DNA of 64,000 bases from Rhodocyclaceae bacterium (GTDB taxonomy: Bacteria > Pseudomonadota > Gammaproteobacteria > Burkholderiales > Rhodocyclaceae), in NCBI GenBank assembly GCA_030824275.1, contig JAVBXY010000036.1, positions 62,001 through 126,000 of the forward strand, read 5' to 3'. Of this stretch, positions 60,631 through 64,000 are shown piece after piece. Numbering within the stretch: position 1 is the stretch's first letter; every line of letters starts with the position of its first letter. The position numbers were made by a program, and so were the translations under genes. Under the pieces are notes generated by a model. It ran no database searches. It had not been told where the DNA came from and worked only from the letters and a program-made list of their open reading frames with translations.

Positions 60631-60646
60631 CCCCCTCGTTAGGGGG
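60631..60646 (+). terminator. Hairpin after gcvP
   Basis: CCCCCT, loop CGTT, AGGGGG, 10 bp after the gcvP stop. There is no T-run, so it may be a weak terminator or an mRNA-end stabiliser. Confidence 0.45.
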
Positions 60647-60687
60647 AATTCGACTAGGATTGCCAAAAAATCATAGTCGGAGTCTGT

Positions 60688-63462
60688 GTGGTACAGCTAC
60701 GTTGGCTCCTCGTCCTGGGGGGACTGCTCGGTATGTTTTCCGCCTGGGGGCAAACGCCCCCGGCGGATGCGCTGCCCATTCGCCTCGCCGTCCTCGCCCA
60801 TCGTGGCATGGACGCAGCGCTGCGCGACTGGCAGCCCCACGCCGACTACCTGAGCAATGCTCTGGCACCACGCCGCGTGGTACTGATGCCGATGACGCTG
60901 AAGGAAATCAACAGTGCCGTCGCCGATCAGCGCATTGACCTGCTGATCACCAACCCGGGCCACTATGTCGAGCTCGAAGCCGGCGGCGACGTCACCCGCA
61001 TCGCAACCCGCCGCATGGCCTCCAGCGCCGGCCCGCTGGATCGTTTTGCCGGCACCGCGATCACCCGTGCCGATCACACGGAGATATCCGGCTACGCCGA
61101 CCTCAAGGGCAAACGCATCCTCGTCCCCGACCGGCCGAGTTTCGGCGGCTGGCAACTGCATGTGCGGGAAGCCGCCACCGATGGCGTAGACCTCGACAGT
61201 GAAGCCGGCGAAATCCTTGCCGTGGAGAATCAGCAAAACGTCATCGATGGTGTGCTTTCCGGGAAAGGCGATGCCGGCTTCATCCGTGCCGACCTGATCG
61301 AATCGCTGGTACGGAAGGGACGGCTGAAGCCCAATGACCTGCGGATCGTCGGCGAGCGTCATACTCCCGGCTATCCTTGGCTACACAGCACCCGGCTCTA
61401 TCCCGAATGGCCACTCGCGCGTCTGGACTCCGTGCCCGAGGAATTGGCACGCGATGTCCTGGTCGCACTGCTGCGCATGCCGCCAAGCCATCCCGCTGCC
61501 ATCGCCGCGGGCATCCACGACTGGACCGTGCCGCGCAGCTACGAGCCGGTGCACGACTTGTTCCGCGAACTGCGTATCGGGCCCTACGCCAACCTGCCGA
61601 TCAGCGTCACTGACGTCATCGAACGCTACGGCAGCTATCTAGCCGGAGCCGGGCTGCTGCTGCTCAGTCTGCTCGTCGTCGTCCTGCTGGCCCAGCGCCA
61701 CCACAATCGCCAGCTTGCCGCCGAAGTGGCGCGCCGTACTGCCGCCCAGCAGGCGCTCGAAGCCAGCGAGGAAAGGCTGCGCCTGGTGGCGACAGTGTTC
61801 GCCCACGCCCAGGAGGGCGTGATGATCACCAGTGCAGATGCGCTGATTCTCGAAGTGAACGATACCTTCTCCGTCATCACCGGCTACCCTCGAGAGGAAG
61901 TCCTCGGCCGCAATCCATCCCTGCTCCAGTCCGGCCGCCAGTCGTCGCCCTTCTATGCCGATCTCTGGCGCACCCTGGCGGCCACCGGCCGCTGGCGCGG
62001 TGAACTGTGGAACCGGCGCAAGGACGGCAGCATCTATCCGCAATTCACCAGCATTTCCGCCGTTACCGACCAGCAAGGCAAGATCAGCCATTACGTCGGC
62101 CTGTTCAGCGACATCACGACGCTCAAGCAAAGCCAGAAGCAGCTCGAAAAACTCGCCTACTACGATGCGCTGACAGGGCTGCCCAACCGCCTGCTGCTGG
62201 CCGACCGCATGAAGGTCGCCATGGCCCAGGCCGAGCGCCACGAGCAGTTGCTGGCCGTCTGCTATCTCGACCTCGATGGCTTCAAGCCGGTCAACGACGC
62301 ATGGGGACACGATGCCGGCGACCATCTGCTGGTGGAAGTCTCCAAGCGCCTGGAAAGCGCCGTGCGTACCAGTGACACAGTAGCCCGCCTTGGTGGTGAC
62401 GAATTCGTCCTCCTGCTCGGCGGGCTCAACAACGTCGAGGAATGCGAACTGGCCCTGATCCGCATCCAGGAGTCCATCAGCCAGCCAATTGCGTTGGATG
62501 AAGGCGAGGCGAAGATTTCCGCCAGCATCGGCGTCACGCTTTGCCCGCTGGACGGCAGCGACCCGGACGCCTTGCTGCGCCACGCCGATCAGGCCATGTA
62601 CAAGGCCAAGCAGTCGGGACGCCACTGCTTCCACCTCTTCGACGCCGATCATGGCCGCCTTGAGGAAGCCCGCGACGAATCCCGCCAGGCGATCCTGACG
62701 GCCATCGCCAACAATGAGTTCAAGCTCCATTACCAACCCAAGGTCGATCTGCGCGACGGCCGCATTATTGGACTCGAAGCCCTGTTGCGCTGGCAACATC
62801 CGGAACGCAAGCTGCTCCATCCGTCCGAGTTCCTTCCGGTGATCGAATACGTTGCCCTCGACGTCGAGGTCGGCCGCTGGGTGATGGCCGAGGCTTTGCG
62901 TCAGATGGAACTCTGGCAGCGCGTGGGCATCGCCCTGCCGGTCAGCGTGAACATCGCCGCCGTGCATCTTCAGAGTACGGGCTTTCACGACGAACTCAGT
63001 GCCCTGCTCCAGCAGCATCCATCGCTGCCCCCGCAGCAACTGGAAATCGAAGTGCTGGAAACCGGCGCCATTCAGGATCTCACCCGCGTCTCGGCGATCA
63101 TCCAGTCCTGCCGCGAACTCGGCGTACAGTTCTCCATCGACGACTTCGGCACCGGCTACTCATCGCTCAACTACCTGCGCCGCCTGCCGGTGGATACCCT
63201 CAAGATCGATCAGAGCTTCGTCCGCGACATGCTCGACGATCCGGAAGACCACGCCATCGTCGAGGGCGTCGTCGGCCTCGCCGGTGCCTTCCGTCGCAAG
63301 GTGCTCGCCGAGGGCGTGGAAACCGTCGCCCATGGCACCCAGCTGTTGCGCCTGGGCTGCGAACTCGGCCAGGGCTATGGCATCGCCCGCCCGATGCCGG
63401 CCAGTGAACTGCCGGGCTGGCTGGCCAGCTGGAAAGTCCCCGCCGAGTGGACCACGGCCTAA
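60688..63462 (+). CDS. PhnD-like periplasmic sensor fused to PAS-GGDEF-EAL
   Basis: 924 aa from a GTG at 60688. After a signal-type hydrophobic segment (LLVLGGLLGMFSAWG) there is a periplasmic PhnD/phosphate-phosphonate-binding-like domain (about residues 28-290: LAVLAHRGMDAALRDWQPHADYLSNAL, IDLLITNPGHYVELEAGG, LKGKRILVPDRPSFGGW). A membrane helix (about 316-336), a PAS domain (about 367-484), GGDEF near residue 568 with an RTSD inhibitory site, and EAL near residue 694 with intact DDFGTG follow. The receptor ligand is unknown. It is a likely bifunctional c-di-GMP enzyme coupled to a periplasmic solute sensor. Confidence 0.9.
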   Translation: MVQLRWLLVLGGLLGMFSAWGQTPPADALPIRLAVLAHRGMDAALRDWQPHADYLSNALAPRRVVLMPMTLKEINSAVADQRIDLLITNPGHYVELEAGGDVTRIATRRMASSAGPLDRFAGTAITRADHTEISGYADLKGKRILVPDRPSFGGWQLHVREAATDGVDLDSEAGEILAVENQQNVIDGVLSGKGDAGFIRADLIESLVRKGRLKPNDLRIVGERHTPGYPWLHSTRLYPEWPLARLDSVPEELARDVLVALLRMPPSHPAAIAAGIHDWTVPRSYEPVHDLFRELRIGPYANLPISVTDVIERYGSYLAGAGLLLLSLLVVVLLAQRHHNRQLAAEVARRTAAQQALEASEERLRLVATVFAHAQEGVMITSADALILEVNDTFSVITGYPREEVLGRNPSLLQSGRQSSPFYADLWRTLAATGRWRGELWNRRKDGSIYPQFTSISAVTDQQGKISHYVGLFSDITTLKQSQKQLEKLAYYDALTGLPNRLLLADRMKVAMAQAERHEQLLAVCYLDLDGFKPVNDAWGHDAGDHLLVEVSKRLESAVRTSDTVARLGGDEFVLLLGGLNNVEECELALIRIQESISQPIALDEGEAKISASIGVTLCPLDGSDPDALLRHADQAMYKAKQSGRHCFHLFDADHGRLEEARDESRQAILTAIANNEFKLHYQPKVDLRDGRIIGLEALLRWQHPERKLLHPSEFLPVIEYVALDVEVGRWVMAEALRQMELWQRVGIALPVSVNIAAVHLQSTGFHDELSALLQQHPSLPPQQLEIEVLETGAIQDLTRVSAIIQSCRELGVQFSIDDFGTGYSSLNYLRRLPVDTLKIDQSFVRDMLDDPEDHAIVEGVVGLAGAFRRKVLAEGVETVAHGTQLLRLGCELGQGYGIARPMPASELPGWLASWKVPAEWTTA

Positions 63463-63504
63463 GCTAAACTTGTGGCCTCGCCGTCACCGCTCCGGGTGAT
63501 TCCA

Positions 63505-63525
63505 TATCACCAGCGCCGACTTTTC
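63505..63525 (-). repeat. Dispersed 28-bp element, copy 12 (split)
   Basis: Minus orientation. The first 18 positions of the element match at all but one position, then diverge. The missing tail (TGACGGCGA on the minus strand) appears about 20 bp further on, next to a GGTGA repeat, so the element may be interrupted by a short insert (whole span about 63478-63525). It lies in the gap before the U32 peptidase-family gene. Confidence 0.55.
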
Positions 63526-63552
63526 GCGCGCCGGCCCCCAGCAGGTCCAGAC

Positions 63553-64000
63553 ATGAACACCCCCGAACTCCTCGCCCCCGCCGGCTCCCTCGCCATGGCC
63601 CGCACCGCCATGGATTTCGGCGCCAATGCCATCTACGCCGGCCAGCCGCGCTACAGCCTGCGGGTGCGCAACAACGACTTTGGCAAGCTGGAGAACCTGG
63701 CCGCCGGCATTGATCTCGTGCACCAGCGCGGCGGCCAGTTCTATCTGGTCAGCAACATCCTGCCGCACAACGCCAAGCTCAAGACCTATCTGGCCGACAT
63801 GGCGCCGGTGATCGCGCTCAAGCCCGACGCGCTGATCATGGCTGACCCCGGCCTGATGCTGATGATCCGCGAGACCTGGCCGGAAATGCCCATCCATCTC
63901 TCGGTGCAGGCCAACACGGTGAACCACGCCGCCGTGCGCTTCTGGAAAAGCGTCGGCGTCTCCCGCGTCATCCTCTCCCGCGAACTCTCCCTCGATGAAG
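63553..64000 (+). CDS. U32 peptidase-family protein, probable tRNA hydroxylation protein (YegQ/TrhP-like), 5' part
   Basis: Runs past the right edge; 149 residues are visible. The start MNTPELLAPAGSLAMARTAMDFGANAIYAGQPRYSLRVRNNDF and the segments QFYLVSNILPHNAKLKTYLADM, DALIMADPGLMLMIRE and HLSVQANTVNHAAVRFWKSVGVSRVILSRELSLDE are the U32 (YegQ) pattern. YegQ/TrhP takes part in prephenate-dependent 5-hydroxyuridine formation in tRNA. The C-terminal iron-sulfur and other regions are not seen, so RlhA and UbiU/UbiV-type relatives remain possible, although YegQ-type starts look like this. Confidence 0.8.
   Translation, partial: MNTPELLAPAGSLAMARTAMDFGANAIYAGQPRYSLRVRNNDFGKLENLAAGIDLVHQRGGQFYLVSNILPHNAKLKTYLADMAPVIALKPDALIMADPGLMLMIRETWPEMPIHLSVQANTVNHAAVRFWKSVGVSRVILSRELSLDE

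Overview
The window is GC-rich chromosomal DNA with dense, short-spaced genes. The gene order ftsB-eno-kdsA-pyrG, the complete pqi (MCE) operon, the prfB-SDR-lysS-mnmC run, the SapC-family protein and the many c-di-GMP proteins all point to a betaproteobacterium, probably an aromatic-degrading Rhodocyclales-like environmental organism. That placement is inferred from gene content, not from a database search.

Layout. 1-3.9 kb: the end of an MFS transporter, an rRNA-type methyltransferase, a thioredoxin-like protein and a DeaD/CsdA-type RNA helicase. 3.9-9.8 kb (minus strand): a four-gene signalling operon of a globin-coupled histidine kinase, a single-domain response regulator and two REC-GGDEF-EAL proteins. 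9.9-17.6 kb: gamma carbonic anhydrase, then ftsB, eno, kdsA, pyrG, a SapC-family gene and a multi-PAS histidine kinase. 17.8-29.2 kb: an aromatic meta-cleavage locus. The lower pathway (dehydrogenase, hydrolase, hydratase, acetaldehyde dehydrogenase, aldolase, decarboxylase, tautomerase) runs on the minus strand. A GntR regulator lies beside it, and a plus-strand operon carries a carboxymuconolactone-decarboxylase-fold protein, a class III extradiol dioxygenase and a DctPQM TRAP transporter. 29.3-37.9 kb: prfB with its programmed frameshift, an SDR, lysS, mnmC, two envelope proteins, gltX and a tRNA-Val. 38-43.7 kb: a chemoreceptor and a CHASE2-cyclase operon. 43.7-49 kb: pqiC-pqiB-pqiA2-pqiA1, small unknown genes and an RNase H. 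49-56 kb: three more GGDEF/EAL proteins and an HDOD protein. 56-60.6 kb: a tandem glycine riboswitch with gcvT-gcvH-gcvP. 60.7-64 kb: a PhnD-like/PAS/GGDEF/EAL receptor and the start of a U32 peptidase-family (YegQ/TrhP) gene.

The most unusual signal is a dispersed 28-bp element (GAAAAGTCGGCGCTGGCG, two variable bases, then ACGGCGAY). It occurs about 12 times, evenly in both orientations. Nine copies are inside protein-coding genes, always without breaking the frame. Antisense copies all encode the same peptide, A-V-x-P-A-P-T-F, in five unrelated proteins; sense copies mostly encode K-V-G-A-G-G-T-A. One intergenic copy forms a long imperfect hairpin with an inverted partner. It behaves like a frame-tolerant mobile or uptake-type sequence, and I do not recognise it.

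A second theme is signalling density: six GGDEF proteins (five also with EAL), one class III nucleotide cyclase, one HDOD protein, two histidine kinases and one chemoreceptor lie within 64 kb. One EAL domain has a degenerate catalytic loop.
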